Assembly (NCBI RefSeq): GCF_006094435.1
Contig: NZ_CP034783.1
Location: forward strand, 186,001 to 250,000
Length of the DNA stretch: 64,000 bases
Reading direction: 5' to 3'
DNA from: Pseudomonas sp. MPC6
GTDB lineage: Bacteria > Pseudomonadota > Gammaproteobacteria > Pseudomonadales > Pseudomonadaceae
Below, one piece after another: positions 36,315 to 46,450 of the stretch (position 1 is the first letter of the stretch; every line of letters begins with the position of its first letter). The position numbers and the translations under genes were made by a program. Below the pieces are notes generated by a model, which ran no database searches, was not told where the DNA came from, and saw nothing but the letters and a program-made list of their open reading frames with translations.

Positions 36315-37322
36315 GTGATCGAGTTTCAAAACGTCCACAAAACCTACCGCGTCGCCGGTAAGGATATCCCCGCCCTGCACCCGACCAGTCTGTCGATTGA
36401 GAACGGTCAGGTATTCGGCCTGATCGGCCACTCCGGCGCGGGAAAAAGTACCCTGCTGCGTCTGATCAATCGCCTGGAAAACGCCAGTGGCGGCAAGATC
36501 TTCGTCGATGGAGAAGAAGTCACCGCGCTGGATGCCAACAGCCTGCGCCGCTTCCGCCAGCAGGTCGGGATGATTTTCCAGCACTTCAACCTGCTGGCGT
36601 CCAAGACCGTGGCCGATAACGTCGCGCTGCCGCTGACCCTGGCCGGTGAACTGTCGCGCAGCGACATCGACCGGCGTGTGGCCGAGTTGCTGGCGCGGGT
36701 GGGCTTGTCCGACCACGCGAAGAAGTACCCGGCGCAATTGTCTGGCGGCCAGAAGCAGCGCGTCGGCATCGCCCGCGCCCTGGCAACCAAGCCTAAAATC
36801 CTGCTGTGCGATGAAGCCACCAGCGCGCTGGACCCGCAGACCACTGCGTCGGTCCTGCAATTGCTGGCCGAGATCAATCGCGAGCTGAAGCTGACCATTG
36901 TCCTGATCACCCACGAGATGGACGTGATCCGTCGGGTCTGTGACCAGGTGGCAGTGATGGACGCTGGCGTGATCGTCGAGCAAGGTTCGGTGGCCGAGGT
37001 GTTCCTGCATCCCAAGCACCCGACGACCAAACGCTTTGTGCAAGAAGACGAGCAGATCGATGAAAGCGAGCAACGCGATGACTTCGCTCACGTACCGGGT
37101 CGCATTGTGCGCCTGACCTTCCAGGGCGAAGCGACCTACGCGCCGTTGCTGGGGACCGTCGCTCGGGAAACGGGCGTGGACTACAGCATCCTGGCCGGTC
37201 GTATCGACCGCATCAAAGACGTCCCCTACGGGCAGTTGACCCTGGCCGTGACCGGCGGCGACATGGAGGCGGCGTTCGCCCAATTCACCGCAGCCGACGT
37301 CCACATGGAGGTCCTGCGCTAA
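36315..37322 (+). CDS. metN: MetN, methionine importer ATPase
   Basis: 335 residues from a GTG start at 36315. Walker [10 protein letters not shown], signature [15 protein letters not shown], Walker [13 protein letters not shown]-loop ITHEMDV. The C-terminal 90 residues form the NIL regulatory domain ([20 protein letters not shown]) that binds methionine and inhibits transport when the pool is high. Its stop overlaps the metI start by one base. With MetI and MetQ it imports D- and L-methionine. Confidence 0.95.
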   Translation: MIEFQNVHKTYRVAGKDIPALHPTSLSIENGQVFGLIGHSGAGKSTLLRLINRLENASGGKIFVDGEEVTALDANSLRRFRQQVGMIFQHFNLLASKTVADNVALPLTLAGELSRSDIDRRVAELLARVGLSDHAKKYPAQLSGGQKQRVGIARALATKPKILLCDEATSALDPQTTASVLQLLAEINRELKLTIVLITHEMDVIRRVCDQVAVMDAGVIVEQGSVAEVFLHPKHPTTKRFVQEDEQIDESEQRDDFAHVPGRIVRLTFQGEATYAPLLGTVARETGVDYSILAGRIDRIKDVPYGQLTLAVTGGDMEAAFAQFTAADVHMEVLR

Positions 37323-37996
37323 TGGAAGTCCTGACAAGTTTCTTCGCCAACATCGACTGGTTCGAAATCTGGCTGGCCACCGGCGATACCTTGCTGATGC
37401 TCTTCGGTTCGCTGTTGTTCACCGTGCTGCTGGGCCTGCCGCTGGGCGTATTGCTGTTCCTCTGCAGCCCGCGCCAATTGCTGGAAGCCAAGGGCGTCTA
37501 TGCGATGTTGTCGCTGGTGGTGAACATCCTGCGTTCGCTGCCGTTCATCATTCTGTTGATCGTGATGATTCCGTTCACGGTGTTGATCACCGGTACTTCG
37601 CTGGGGGTCGCCGGTGCGATTCCACCCTTGGTGATAGGCGCCACGCCATTCTTCGCGCGACTGGTGGAAACCGCTTTGCGTGAAGTGGATCGCGGCATCA
37701 TCGAGGCGACCCAGGCCATGGGCGCGACGACGCGACAGATCATCACCAATGCCTTGCTGCCGGAAGCTCGCCCAGGCATCTTCGCCGCGATTACCGTGAC
37801 CGCCATTACCCTGGTGTCCTACACGGCGATGGCCGGCGTGGTCGGCGCCGGCGGCCTGGGTGACCTGGCGATCCGTTTCGGTTACCAGCGTTTCCAGACC
37901 GATGTGATGGTGGTCACCGTGGTGTTACTGCTGGTGCTGGTGCAAGTGCTGCAAACCGTTGGTGACAAATTGGTTGTCCACTTTTCTCGTAAATGA
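37322..37996 (+). CDS. metI: MetI, methionine importer permease
   Basis: 224 residues, about five membrane helices, with the EAA loop EATQAMGATTRQIITNALLPEA typical of MetI. It forms the inner-membrane channel with MetN. The start overlaps the metN stop (TAATG). Confidence 0.95.
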   Translation: MEVLTSFFANIDWFEIWLATGDTLLMLFGSLLFTVLLGLPLGVLLFLCSPRQLLEAKGVYAMLSLVVNILRSLPFIILLIVMIPFTVLITGTSLGVAGAIPPLVIGATPFFARLVETALREVDRGIIEATQAMGATTRQIITNALLPEARPGIFAAITVTAITLVSYTAMAGVVGAGGLGDLAIRFGYQRFQTDVMVVTVVLLLVLVQVLQTVGDKLVVHFSRK

Positions 37997-38067
37997 GCTT
38001 TTTAATGCATGAGCCGGCCATTCGCTGGCAGGCGCCGAAGACAGGCGTCTCACATGGAGTTAGCTGA

Positions 38068-38841
38068 ATGAAAAAACTACTCGTCGCATTCGCTGCCGTT
38101 GCAGCCTTTTCCGCCCACGCTGCCGACACCCTGACCGTCGCTGCCACCCCGGTCCCGCACGCGGAAATCCTCGAATTCGTCAAGCCGGCCCTGGCCAAGG
38201 AAGGCGTGGACCTGAGGGTCAAAGTGTTCACCGACTACATCCAGCCGAACGTGCAGGTGGCCGAGAAGCGTCTGGACGCCAACTTCTTCCAGCACCAGCC
38301 GTACCTCGATGAATTCAACAAGGCCAAGACCACCAATCTGGTGGCCGTGACCGGCGTACACCTCGAGCCGCTGGGTGCTTACTCCAGCAAGTACAAGGCG
38401 CTGACCGAACTGCCAGGCGGTGCCAACGTCGTGATCCCGAACGATGCCACCAACGGCGGCCGTGCGCTGTTGCTGCTGGCGAAGGCCGGCCTGATCAAGT
38501 TGAAGGATTCGAACAACATCCTGTCGACCGTGAAGGACATCACCGAAAACACCAAGGACCTGAAATTCCGCGAACTGGAAGCCGCGACCATCCCCCGCGT
38601 GCTGACCCAGGTCGACCTGGCGCTGATCAACACCAACTATGCGCTGGAAGCCAAGCTTGATCCGGCCAAGGATGCGCTGGTCATCGAAGGCAGCGACTCG
38701 CCTTACGTGAACATCCTGGTAGCCCGTCCGGACGACAAGGACAGTGTTGCCATGCAGAAACTGGTGACCGCACTGCACAGCCCGGAAGTGAAGGCGTTCA
38801 TTCTCGAGAAGTACAAAGGCGCGGTGGTGCCGGCGTTCTGA
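38068..38841 (+). CDS. metQ: MetQ, methionine-binding protein
   Basis: 257 residues. The signal peptide ends SAHA-AD and lacks a lipobox cysteine, so this MetQ is probably soluble in the periplasm. NlpA/MetQ family motifs: TPVPHAEILEFV, YIQPNVQVAEKRLDANFFQHQPYL, and ALINTNYA. GGAG precedes the ATG by about nine bases. It is last in the metNIQ operon and followed by a strong terminator. Confidence 0.93.
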   Translation: MKKLLVAFAAVAAFSAHAADTLTVAATPVPHAEILEFVKPALAKEGVDLRVKVFTDYIQPNVQVAEKRLDANFFQHQPYLDEFNKAKTTNLVAVTGVHLEPLGAYSSKYKALTELPGGANVVIPNDATNGGRALLLLAKAGLIKLKDSNNILSTVKDITENTKDLKFRELEAATIPRVLTQVDLALINTNYALEAKLDPAKDALVIEGSDSPYVNILVARPDDKDSVAMQKLVTALHSPEVKAFILEKYKGAVVPAF

Positions 38842-38856
38842 TCTGAGGCTGTAACG

Positions 38857-38891
38857 AAAAATGGGGCGCATTCAATGCGCCCCATTTTTTT
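38857..38891. terminator. terminator after metNIQ
   Basis: AAAAATGGGGCGCAT-tca-ATGCGCCCCATTTTTT: a 15-bp stem with T tracts on both strands, between the metQ stop and the oxidase cluster. Confidence 0.93.
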
Positions 38892-38910
38892 ATGCCTGAA
38901 ACACCAACCC

Positions 38911-38980
38911 TGTAGGAGCCGGCTTGCCGGCGAAGGCGATCTCACGGGCGCCTTCGCCGGCAAGCCTGGCTCCTACAGGG
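38911..38980. repeat. REPIN (GCCGGCTTGCCGGCGA class)
   Basis: TGTAGGAGCCGGCTTGCCGG and its inverted partner are separated by only about ten bases, between the metNIQ terminator and the SCO gene stop. Confidence 0.8.
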
Positions 38981-38993
38981 GGCCGTGTCGTGT

Positions 38994-39629
38994 TTATTTG
39001 CGGTTAAGCATCACCGGCAACTGCGCCACCAACTTCACATTATTCAACGGCGCCCGAATAAACCCGCGCTGCGTCCCGTCCGGCCCGATCACCGCCAGGT
39101 TGCCACTATGATCGACCGTGTAATTCGGCTTGCTGGTGTCCGCCGGAATGAACGGAATACTCACCGCATTGGCCAGTTTCTGAATGTCTTCGACCGAAGA
39201 CGCGGTCAGCCCTATGAACTGCGGATCGAAGTAGCCCAGGTACTGCTTGAGCTGCTTGGGCGTGTCGCGGTTCGGGTCGACGCTGACCAGCACGATCTGC
39301 AGCTTGTCCACCGCCTCGGGTGGCAGCTCGCTTTTGATCTGGCGCAGCTGGGCGAGGGTGGTCGGGCAGATGTCCGGGCAGAAGGTGTAGCCGAAGAACA
39401 GCAGCGACCATTTGCCTTTCAACTCGTTGACCGTGACCGGCTTGCCGTCCTGATCGGTCATCGTCACATCCGGCAGGTTGCGGCTCTGCGGCAGCAGGAT
39501 GATGCCGGCGTCGATCAACGCGGTCGGATCGCCCTGGCCTTTTCCGGACAGGACTTTGTTGATGGTCAGGCCCAGGACCAGCGCGATCAGGGCGACGAGG
39601 ATGAAGACGGTTTTCTGGGTTCGAGTCAT
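38994..39629 (-). CDS. SCO1/SenC family copper chaperone for cytochrome oxidase
   Basis: 211 residues from ATG 39629; the frame stays open far upstream but that part is antisense to cyoE's own reading. An N-terminal membrane helix anchors a thioredoxin-like domain with the copper-binding CPDIC in [15 protein letters not shown] and the histidine in TVDHSG. It delivers copper to the CuA site of CoxB in the periplasm. Its start overlaps the cyoE stop (ATGA). Confidence 0.92.
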   Translation of the reverse strand: MTRTQKTVFILVALIALVLGLTINKVLSGKGQGDPTALIDAGIILLPQSRNLPDVTMTDQDGKPVTVNELKGKWSLLFFGYTFCPDICPTTLAQLRQIKSELPPEAVDKLQIVLVSVDPNRDTPKQLKQYLGYFDPQFIGLTASSVEDIQKLANAVSIPFIPADTSKPNYTVDHSGNLAVIGPDGTQRGFIRAPLNNVKLVAQLPVMLNRK

Positions 39630-40525
39630 AGGTTCAACAGTAAGTAGTGGTCTACGAGCAGCGCGATAAACAGCAGGAACAAGTAGTAGATAGAGTACTT
39701 GAAGGTGTTGATCGCCGCGTGCGGCCGAGTGCCACGGTACAGCACCACGGCCCATTGCAGAAACCTCGCGCCCAGGCCCAGTGCGCAAATCAGGTAGAGG
39801 ATGCCGCTCATGTGGATCACATACGGCATCAGGCTCACGGCCAGCAGCGCAAAGGTGTAAAGCAGGATGTGAACCTTGGTGTAGTGCTCGCCATGGGTCA
39901 CCGGCAGCATCGGAATGTCGGCCTTGGCGTATTCCTCTTTGCGGTGAATGGCCAGGGCCCAGAAGTGCGGCGGAGTCCAGGCGAAGATGATCAGCACCAG
40001 CAACAGGGGTTCGGCGCTGACGTGACCGGTGGCGGCGGTCCAGCCGAGCAGTGGCGGGGCGGCGCCGGCCAGTCCGCCGATGACGATGTTCTGCGGCGTC
40101 GCGCGTTTCAGGAAACCTGTGTAGACCACCGCGTAGCCGAGCAGCGAGGCAAGAGTCAGCCACGCGGTCAATGGGTTAGTGAAGGCCAGCAACAAGGCTT
40201 GGCCGAGCAGTGCCAGCACGAGGGCGAAGGTCAGCGCGGCGGCAGGTGTTACCCGGCCCTCGGCCAGCGGTCGTTTATGCGTGCGCGCCATGACCGCGTC
40301 TATCCGCCGGTCCACCACATGATTGACCGCCGCCGCGCCGCTGGCGCACAAGGCGATTCCCAGGTTGCCGAACACCAGCACCGTCCATGGCACCCCGGCG
40401 CGTGTCGCGAGGAACATGCCGACCAGCGAGGTGATCAGCATCAGCACCACCACTTTCGGCTTGGTCAGCTCCAGATAGTCGCGCCAGATGGCCTGGCTGT
40501 GACGTTCGCCGATCAGAGTCGCCAT
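39626..40525 (-). CDS. cyoE: heme O synthase (protoheme IX farnesyltransferase)
   Basis: 299 residues, about nine membrane helices. UbiA-family motifs: [20 protein letters not shown] and a second aspartate-containing loop ([20 protein letters not shown]). It farnesylates heme B to heme O, the precursor of heme A for the aa3 oxidase. It overlaps ctaA by 13 bases and the SCO gene by four. Confidence 0.93.
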   Translation of the reverse strand: MATLIGERHSQAIWRDYLELTKPKVVVLMLITSLVGMFLATRAGVPWTVLVFGNLGIALCASGAAAVNHVVDRRIDAVMARTHKRPLAEGRVTPAAALTFALVLALLGQALLLAFTNPLTAWLTLASLLGYAVVYTGFLKRATPQNIVIGGLAGAAPPLLGWTAATGHVSAEPLLLVLIIFAWTPPHFWALAIHRKEEYAKADIPMLPVTHGEHYTKVHILLYTFALLAVSLMPYVIHMSGILYLICALGLGARFLQWAVVLYRGTRPHAAINTFKYSIYYLFLLFIALLVDHYLLLNL

Positions 40526-41592
40526 GGCATCTCTCCTTTTATTGTTATGGGCCCGGCCGAATGTTTACGCGGGCTGAAGCGCCAGCGTGCAGGGGTTTGC
40601 TGCTTGACCCGAACCAGACTGGTTCGCGCGTGATAATTGACCAGCACCATCGTCAGCAAGAGTGCTGCGCCGCCGGCGTTGTGGGCGACAGCCACGGGCA
40701 GTGGCAAATGAAACAGCACGTTGCTGATGCCGAGGGTGATTTGTGCGGCGAGGGCGATCAGCACCAGCCCGGCCAGGCGCGTCATGCCGACCACCTTCAG
40801 TTGCCAGGCCAGGCCGAGCAACGCCAGGGTCACCAGCAGGGCACCGATACGGTGAGTCAGGTGAATCGCGGTGCGGGCATCGCTGTCCAGTTGCCCGCCG
40901 AGGTAATTCGGGCCGATGTGCTGGGTCAGGTGAAAGCCGTTGGCGAAGTCGGCAGGCGGCAGCCATTGCCCGTGGCAAGTGGGAAAGTCGATGCAGGCCA
41001 CCGCCGCGTAGTTGGAACTGACCCAACCGCCAAGAGCGATCTGCCCGATGACCAGCAGCAACCCGGCGGTCGCCCAGTGCTGTAATCGACGCGGTACCGT
41101 CAGTGCTGGCAATACGCCGGACAGGCGCAAGGTCAGGAGAAACAACAGGCTCAAGGTCGCGAAGCCGCCGAGCAAATGCCCGGTCACCACTTGCGGCCAG
41201 AGCTTGAGCGTCACCGTCCACATACCGAATGCCGCCTGGGCGATTACCACGGCCAACAGAAACAGCGGCAACTTCACCGGTTGTCCCGGCTGGCGCCGAT
41301 GCACCCAGGCACGGCCGGCCAAGACCGAGATCAACAGCCCGAGAGTGCCGGCGAAGTAGCGATGGACCATCTCGTTCCAGCCCTTGTGGGCTTCGACGGG
41401 CGCATCGGGAAAGTGCAGCTCGGCATGGGCCAGTTGGGCTTCGCTGTTCGGCACGCTGATAAATCCGTAGCACCCCGGCCAGTCCGGGCAGCCGAGGCCG
41501 GCGTGGGTCAGGCGGGTGTAGGCGCCGAGCAACACCACAATCAGTGCCAGCAAGGTGGCAAACAGCGCGAGGCGAAATCCAGGTTTGGCCAT
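40513..41592 (-). CDS. ctaA: heme A synthase, COX15/CtaA family
   Basis: 359 residues with eight membrane helices. Conserved histidine-containing segments: [39 protein letters not shown], and [12 protein letters not shown]; a cysteine pair occurs in [11 protein letters not shown]. It oxidises heme O to heme A in the inner membrane. Overlapping genes in order ctaA-cyoE-SCO indicate one transcript. Confidence 0.93.
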   Translation of the reverse strand: MAKPGFRLALFATLLALIVVLLGAYTRLTHAGLGCPDWPGCYGFISVPNSEAQLAHAELHFPDAPVEAHKGWNEMVHRYFAGTLGLLISVLAGRAWVHRRQPGQPVKLPLFLLAVVIAQAAFGMWTVTLKLWPQVVTGHLLGGFATLSLLFLLTLRLSGVLPALTVPRRLQHWATAGLLLVIGQIALGGWVSSNYAAVACIDFPTCHGQWLPPADFANGFHLTQHIGPNYLGGQLDSDARTAIHLTHRIGALLVTLALLGLAWQLKVVGMTRLAGLVLIALAAQITLGISNVLFHLPLPVAVAHNAGGAALLLTMVLVNYHARTSLVRVKQQTPARWRFSPRKHSAGPITIKGEMPWRL

Positions 41593-41602
41593 GACGATGC
41601 CC

Positions 41603-42196
41603 TTATCCGATGTTCGACAGTTTCAGCAAATGGCGCAGGTCGTTGAGCAGGTCCTTGCCTTTGACCGACGGGTCGTAGCGCAGCACCAGATTGCCGTGAG
41701 GGTCGATGATCCACAGCTGCGGCACGGTTGCGTCCCCGGTCGTCTTGCTGAAGGTCGTCAGCTCCATGGGGTAACGTTGCAGTTGGGGGTACTCGCGCGT
41801 CAGCCTGGCGTCGTAATCGCTGTTCAGCGGTTGCGCCGCGGCCAGGGCGTGACTGGCGCGCCCGGCATCACGGCCGAGGCCGATCTGGACTTGCCGCGCC
41901 AGGTACACCAGCTGCTGGCAATCGACCGAACACTCCTTGGGGGCGGTGACCAGCAACTGCCAACGGTCCTCCTGCGCTTGCACACCAATGTCCGCGCGGG
42001 TCTGGCCGTTGCCGATCAATTCGCCGTGATAACTGCGGCCTTCCGGCACCCAGAACTGAAATTTGTACATGCCGGTGGCAAGGATCATCGGGCCGATCAC
42101 CCCCAGCAGGATCAGCAATAACTGTACGCGACCCTTGCGCCGACTCGCCGGGGTTTTCGCCTCAGACATGTTGGGTGGATTCATGGCCGCTCCCAT
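41603..42196 (-). CDS. oxidase-cluster membrane protein with thioredoxin-like domain
   Basis: 197 residues. I choose ATG 42196 because AAAGGAGAAACACC precedes it; a later ATG at 42169 would avoid most of the 35-base overlap with the SURF1 gene but has no ribosome binding site. One N-terminal helix (LLLILLGVIGPMILATGMY) anchors a periplasmic domain with CSVDCQQ and VPQLWIIDPHGNLVLRY, which resembles SCO/thioredoxin-like folds. PA0111-type genes sit here in P. aeruginosa. A role in oxidase assembly is inferred from context. Confidence 0.75.
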   Translation of the reverse strand: MGAAMNPPNMSEAKTPASRRKGRVQLLLILLGVIGPMILATGMYKFQFWVPEGRSYHGELIGNGQTRADIGVQAQEDRWQLLVTAPKECSVDCQQLVYLARQVQIGLGRDAGRASHALAAAQPLNSDYDARLTREYPQLQRYPMELTTFSKTTGDATVPQLWIIDPHGNLVLRYDPSVKGKDLLNDLRHLLKLSNIG

Positions 42197-42902
42197 GGTG
42201 TTTCTCCTTTGCGTTGTGCCAGCCGAGATAAAGGTAAAGGCCGAACAGGGCGATCGACATCGCGAACCACTGCACGGCATAAGCCAGGTGTTTTTCCGGG
42301 CCCATGGCCACCACCGGCCAATCGGCCTGGTAAGTCGCGGGGCCGCTTTCTGCGCGTAGTTCGTAGGCGAAGCCGTCACGGTCCAGCGTGGTCCAGAGCC
42401 TGGCCGGTTCGACGGCGGTCACCAGCTGTGGCCAGGTCGTGGTGTTCGGGTCGGCGTGCAGTTGAAAAGTGGCGCCGGGGGAGACGTAGACCCAGGCGTC
42501 GAGACTCAATGCCTCTTTGGGTGTGGTGAATTGCGGCGGGGTGCGTCGGTCCGGCCATGGCAGCCAGCCGCGATTGACCAGCAACCACAGTCCGCTCGCC
42601 TGATCCTGAAAGGGTTGCAGCAGCTCGACGCCGACCTTGCCGTCGCGCTGGCGGTTATCCAGCAGCAGGCTGTGCGCGGCATCGAACTGGCCGTGCAAGC
42701 GAACGCGGCGGAACGCCGGATCCTCAGTGCGTTGCAATTCAGTACTGGCCATCGGTTCGGCGACCCGGCGTTCGGCATAGTTTTGCAGCAGCGCGCTTTT
42801 CTCCGCGCCCCGGCTCAACTGCCAGAACCCGAGTGAAACCAGCAGGGGCAGCAACAGCGCGACCACCAGGGTCGGCACGATGCCCGGCCGGAAGCGCTTC
42901 AT
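42162..42902 (-). CDS. SURF1 family oxidase assembly protein
   Basis: 246 residues with a membrane helix at each end (VPTLVVALLLPLLVSLGFW; AYAVQWFAMSIALFGLYLYL). SURF1 motifs: FWQLSRGAEK, LLDNRQRDGKVG, LLVNRGWLPWPD, and YAVQWFAM. SURF1 helps insert heme A into CoxA. It is the first gene of a minus-strand run SURF1-PA0111-like-ctaA-cyoE-SCO. Confidence 0.9.
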   Translation of the reverse strand: MKRFRPGIVPTLVVALLLPLLVSLGFWQLSRGAEKSALLQNYAERRVAEPMASTELQRTEDPAFRRVRLHGQFDAAHSLLLDNRQRDGKVGVELLQPFQDQASGLWLLVNRGWLPWPDRRTPPQFTTPKEALSLDAWVYVSPGATFQLHADPNTTTWPQLVTAVEPARLWTTLDRDGFAYELRAESGPATYQADWPVVAMGPEKHLAYAVQWFAMSIALFGLYLYLGWHNAKEKHHGSGHESTQHV

Positions 42903-42972
42903 GGCATCGCCAGAAAGTCATGCGTCGCGATAGCTATACTCAAGTGCATCGCCTTACCCCCGGAGTTCCACC

Positions 42973-43176
42973 ATGCTCAAAGCAGCCATCGTCCTGATGC
43001 TGATTGCCACGGTTGTCAGCCTGTTCAGCGGCCTGTTTTTTCTGGTCAAGGACGACAGCAGCTCGAACCGCCTCGTCATTGCCTTGAGTGTCCGTGTCGC
43101 TCTGGCCGCCATCACCGTCGGCTTGATTGCCTGGGGTTTCTTCAGCGGCCAGCTGGTGTCCCACGTTCCGTGGTAG
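42973..43176 (+). CDS. DUF2909 twin-transmembrane protein
   Basis: 67 residues with two hydrophobic helices (LKAAIVLMLIATVVSLFSGL; VALAAITVGLIAWGFFSG) around a charged turn (VKDDSSSNR). This is the small twin-TM family typically placed between coxC and the SURF1 gene; it points against its neighbours. Function unknown. CCGGAGTTCCACC precedes the ATG. Confidence 0.88.
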   Translation: MLKAAIVLMLIATVVSLFSGLFFLVKDDSSSNRLVIALSVRVALAAITVGLIAWGFFSGQLVSHVPW

Positions 43177-43202
43177 CTGTAGGAGCAAGCTCGCTCCTAC
43201 AA
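43177..43202. repeat. short REP-like palindrome between convergent genes
   Basis: CTGTAGGAGCAAGCTCGCTCCTACAA starts right after the DUF2909 stop and covers the last codons of coxC. It could act as a bidirectional transcript end. Confidence 0.65.
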
Positions 43203-44084
43203 CACATAGACGAAAACGAACAGCCCGATCCACACCACGTCCACGAAGTGCCAGTACCAACTCGCGGCTTCAAACCCGAACTGGTGCTCGTTATCGAAGT
43301 GCCCACGCATGATGCGCATCAGCATCACAAACAGGATGATGGTGCCGATGGTCACGTGGGCGCCGTGGAAGCCAGTGAGCATGAAGAACGTCGCGCCATA
43401 GATGCCCGAACCCAGGGTCAGGCCCAGTTCGTGGTAGGCATGCATGTACTCTTCGGCCTGAAAGCCGAGGAACGCGCAGCCCAGCAGCACGGTGATCGCC
43501 AGCCAGATTTTCAACGCGCCGCGATGACCCTTTTTCAAGGCGTGGTGGGCGATGGTCACGGTGACGCTGGAACTCACCAGCAACACGGTGTTGAGCAGTG
43601 GCAGGCCCCAGGGGCTGATGACTTCCTTGGGTGGCGGAAAGAGTTTCGAATCCGGGTTATTCAGTAATGGCCAGATGAACTCGAAGTTCGGCCAAAGCAT
43701 ATGAGCGATGCCTTTGGGGCCTTCACCGCCCAGTGCCGGACCGGAGACATGACGCACATAAAACAGCGCACCGAAGAAAGCGATGAAGAACATCACCTCC
43801 GAGAAGATGAACCAGCTCATGCCCCAGCGAAACGAGCGATCCATCTGCGCGCTGTACAGCCCTTGGCGACTTTCCTTGATCACTGTCCCGAACCAGCCGA
43901 ACAACATGTAGGCCAGCAACAGGCCGCCGACGAAAAAGATCAGTGGACCGTGGGAATCCGGCCGCGCCGCTTTCAGATCGTTGAACCAGGTGGCCAGGCC
44001 GAACACAGTGGTGAGCATGCCGAAGGTGGCAATGATCGGCCACTTGCTCTGGGCCGGTACGTAATAATGTTCATGAGTTGCCAT
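43197..44084 (-). CDS. coxC: cytochrome c oxidase subunit III
   Basis: 295 residues, seven helices. Subunit III motifs: SEVMFFIAFFGALFYVRH, GLPLLNTVLLVSSSVTVTIAHH, and TGFHGAHVTIGTI with the late WYWHFVDVVWIGLF. GGAGAACAATAA precedes the ATG. It follows ctaG in the minus-strand coxB-coxA-ctaG-coxC operon. Confidence 0.95.
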   Translation of the reverse strand: MATHEHYYVPAQSKWPIIATFGMLTTVFGLATWFNDLKAARPDSHGPLIFFVGGLLLAYMLFGWFGTVIKESRQGLYSAQMDRSFRWGMSWFIFSEVMFFIAFFGALFYVRHVSGPALGGEGPKGIAHMLWPNFEFIWPLLNNPDSKLFPPPKEVISPWGLPLLNTVLLVSSSVTVTIAHHALKKGHRGALKIWLAITVLLGCAFLGFQAEEYMHAYHELGLTLGSGIYGATFFMLTGFHGAHVTIGTIILFVMLMRIMRGHFDNEHQFGFEAASWYWHFVDVVWIGLFVFVYVL

Positions 44085-44109
44085 TTATTGTTCTCCTTAT
44101 CGGGCACGC

Positions 44110-44661
44110 TCAGCCGCCAGTATTTACAGCCACCGGTGGATGTCGGGCGGTGATATCGAACAGCGTGTAGGACAGCGTCAGGTGCTTCACATCCTTGGGC
44201 ATGTCACGGTCAACGATGAAACGTACCGGCATCTCGATCCGTTGACCGGGCTGCAGCACTTGCTGGGTAAAGCAGAAACATTCGGTCTTGTGAAAGTACG
44301 CCGCAGCTGCACTGGGCGCGATGCTCGGCACCGCCTGGGCACTCATCGGGCGATCGGTCGGGTTGTGGGCAATGAAAATCATCTCGTTCACCGCCCCCGG
44401 GTTGGCCGTCAATTCATCGCTCTTCGGATAGAAATCCCACGACATGTCGGCGGAGTTGGTCGACAGAAACTGCACGCGCACTTGCCGCGAGGTGTCGACC
44501 GTTTGTTCACCCTCATACTGCCCGGCAGTCTTGCCGTTGATGCCGAACGCCTGGCACATCACGTCGTAGATCGGCACCAGGGCAAAGCCGAAGACAAACA
44601 TCGTCACCACCACCAACAGCAGGCGCGTGACCAACTTCTTCGTCGAAATCGAGTCAGCCAT
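44110..44661 (-). CDS. ctaG: CtaG/Cox11, copper insertion factor for CoxA
   Basis: 183 residues. One N-terminal helix, then a periplasmic domain with the copper-binding motif KTECFCFTQQVL and the cysteine in VMCQAFGINGKT. It delivers copper to the CuB site of CoxA. It lies between coxA and coxC, 25 bases from coxC. Confidence 0.93.
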   Translation of the reverse strand: MADSISTKKLVTRLLLVVVTMFVFGFALVPIYDVMCQAFGINGKTAGQYEGEQTVDTSRQVRVQFLSTNSADMSWDFYPKSDELTANPGAVNEMIFIAHNPTDRPMSAQAVPSIAPSAAAAYFHKTECFCFTQQVLQPGQRIEMPVRFIVDRDMPKDVKHLTLSYTLFDITARHPPVAVNTGG

Positions 44662-44686
44662 GATTTTTAACCCTTACGCATAACCC

Positions 44687-44767
44687 TGTAGGAGCTGGCT
44701 TGCCAGCGAAAGCGGTATGTCTGACACACTGGGTTGAATCCTTCGCTGGCAAGCCAGCTCCTACAGG
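44687..44767. repeat. REPIN inside the cox operon (coxA-ctaG gap)
   Basis: TGTAGGAGCTGGCTTGCCAG and its inverted partner occupy most of the 117-base gap between the coxA stop and the ctaG start. Confidence 0.8.
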
Positions 44768-44778
44768 ATCGAGGCATT

Positions 44779-46368
44779 TCATTTCACTTCCGGCGGCGTG
44801 GTGAAGGTGTGATACGGCGCCGGTGACGGAATGCTCCATTCCAGGCCTTCGGCCCCATCCCACGGTTTGGCCGGTGCCGGCGGGCCGCCGCGAATGGTCT
44901 TGATCACGATAAACAGGAAGAAGATCTGCGTAGTGCCGAACATGAACGCGCCGATCGACGACACCATGTTGAAGTCGGCGAACTGCAGGTTGTAGTCGGG
45001 AATCCGCCGCGGCATTCCCGCCAGCCCCACGAAGTGCATCGGGAAGAAAGCCATGTTCATGCCGATGAACGACAGCCAGAAATGCAGTTTGCCGAGGGTT
45101 TCGTCGTACATGTGGCCGGTCCATTTCGGCAGCCAGTAGTAGGCTGAGGCGAAGATCCCGAAGATCGCCCCCGGCACCAGCACGTAGTGGAAGTGCGCGA
45201 CCACGAAGTAGGTGTCCTGGTACTGGAAGTCTGCCGGGGCGATGGCCAGCATCAGGCCGGAGAAGCCACCGATGGAAAACAGGATCACAAACGCCACCGC
45301 GAACAGCATCGGCGTCTCGAAGGTCAGCGAGCCTTGCCACATGGTGCTGGCCCAGTTGAACACCTTGACCCCGGTGGGCACTGCGATCAGCAGCGTGGCG
45401 TACATGAAGAACAGCTCGCCTACCAGCGGAATGCCGACCACGAACATGTGGTGCGCCCAGACGATGAACGACAGGAACGCAATACTGGCGGTGGCGTAGA
45501 CCATCGAGGTGTAGCCGAACAGCGGCTTGCGCGAAAAGGTCGGGATGATCGAGCTGACGGCACCGAAGGCCGGCAGGATCATGATGTATACCTCGGGGTG
45601 GCCGAAGAACCAGAACACGTGCTGGAACAGCACCGGATCACCGCCACCGGCGGCACTGAAGAAGCTGGTACCGAAGTGGATGTCCATCAGCATCATGGTC
45701 ACGCACCCGGCCAGCACCGGCATCACTGCAATCAGCAGGAAGGCGGTGATCAGCCAGGTCCAGACGAACAGCGGCATTTTCATCAATGTCATGCCGGGGG
45801 CGCGCAGGTTGAGGATGGTGGCGATCACGTTGATCGCACCCATGATCGAACTAATCCCCATCAAGTGGATGGCAAAGATGAAGAAGGTCACGCTTTCCGG
45901 CGCGTAGGTCGTCGATAGGGGGGCATAGAAGGTCCAGCCGAAGTTGGGTCCGCCGCCGGGGGTGAACAGGGTCGATACCAGCAGGATGAACGCCGCCGGC
46001 AGCAGCCAGAAGCTGAAGTTGTTCATCCGCGGCAGCGCCATGTCCGGCGCGCCGATCATCAACGGGATCATCCAGTTGGCGAGGCCGACGAACGCCGGCA
46101 TCACCGCACCGAACACCATCACCAGTCCATGCATGGTGGTCATCTGGTTGAAGAATTCCGGTTGGACGATTTGCAGCCCCGGCTGAAACAGTTCGGCGCG
46201 GATTACCATCGCGAACGAACCGCCGAGCAAGAACATGGAGAACGCAAACCACAGGTACAGCGTGCCGATATCCTTGTGGTTGGTGGTCAGCACCCAGCGC
46301 ATCAGGCCTTTGGCGGGGCCGTGGGCATGGTCGGTGGCATGACCGTGGTCATCGATAACGGCGCTCAT
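44779..46368 (-). CDS. coxA: cytochrome c oxidase subunit I (aa3 type)
   Basis: 529 residues, 12 helices. Heme and CuB ligands: the first histidine in TTMHGLVMVFGA, WFFGHPEVYI with the His-Tyr pair, AHHMF, and the late HFHYVLVPG. Proton-channel residues NDYF-type are in the expected place (heme-copper A1 family). The gene reduces O2 to water at the inner membrane. GGAGACAGGCC precedes the ATG. Confidence 0.96.
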   Translation of the reverse strand: MSAVIDDHGHATDHAHGPAKGLMRWVLTTNHKDIGTLYLWFAFSMFLLGGSFAMVIRAELFQPGLQIVQPEFFNQMTTMHGLVMVFGAVMPAFVGLANWMIPLMIGAPDMALPRMNNFSFWLLPAAFILLVSTLFTPGGGPNFGWTFYAPLSTTYAPESVTFFIFAIHLMGISSIMGAINVIATILNLRAPGMTLMKMPLFVWTWLITAFLLIAVMPVLAGCVTMMLMDIHFGTSFFSAAGGGDPVLFQHVFWFFGHPEVYIMILPAFGAVSSIIPTFSRKPLFGYTSMVYATASIAFLSFIVWAHHMFVVGIPLVGELFFMYATLLIAVPTGVKVFNWASTMWQGSLTFETPMLFAVAFVILFSIGGFSGLMLAIAPADFQYQDTYFVVAHFHYVLVPGAIFGIFASAYYWLPKWTGHMYDETLGKLHFWLSFIGMNMAFFPMHFVGLAGMPRRIPDYNLQFADFNMVSSIGAFMFGTTQIFFLFIVIKTIRGGPPAPAKPWDGAEGLEWSIPSPAPYHTFTTPPEVK

Positions 46369-46450
46369 GGCCTGTCTCCTGCAAACAGATGGGCTGGGCA
46401 GGCCGGGGCGCGATGCCCCGACCGGTTCCTGGGATGCGCAATAGACCGGG

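Noticed and set aside
39630..40163. N-terminal extension of the SCO gene
   Set aside because: It lies in a different frame inside cyoE; the SCO start with ATGA overlap at 39629 gives the normal family length.
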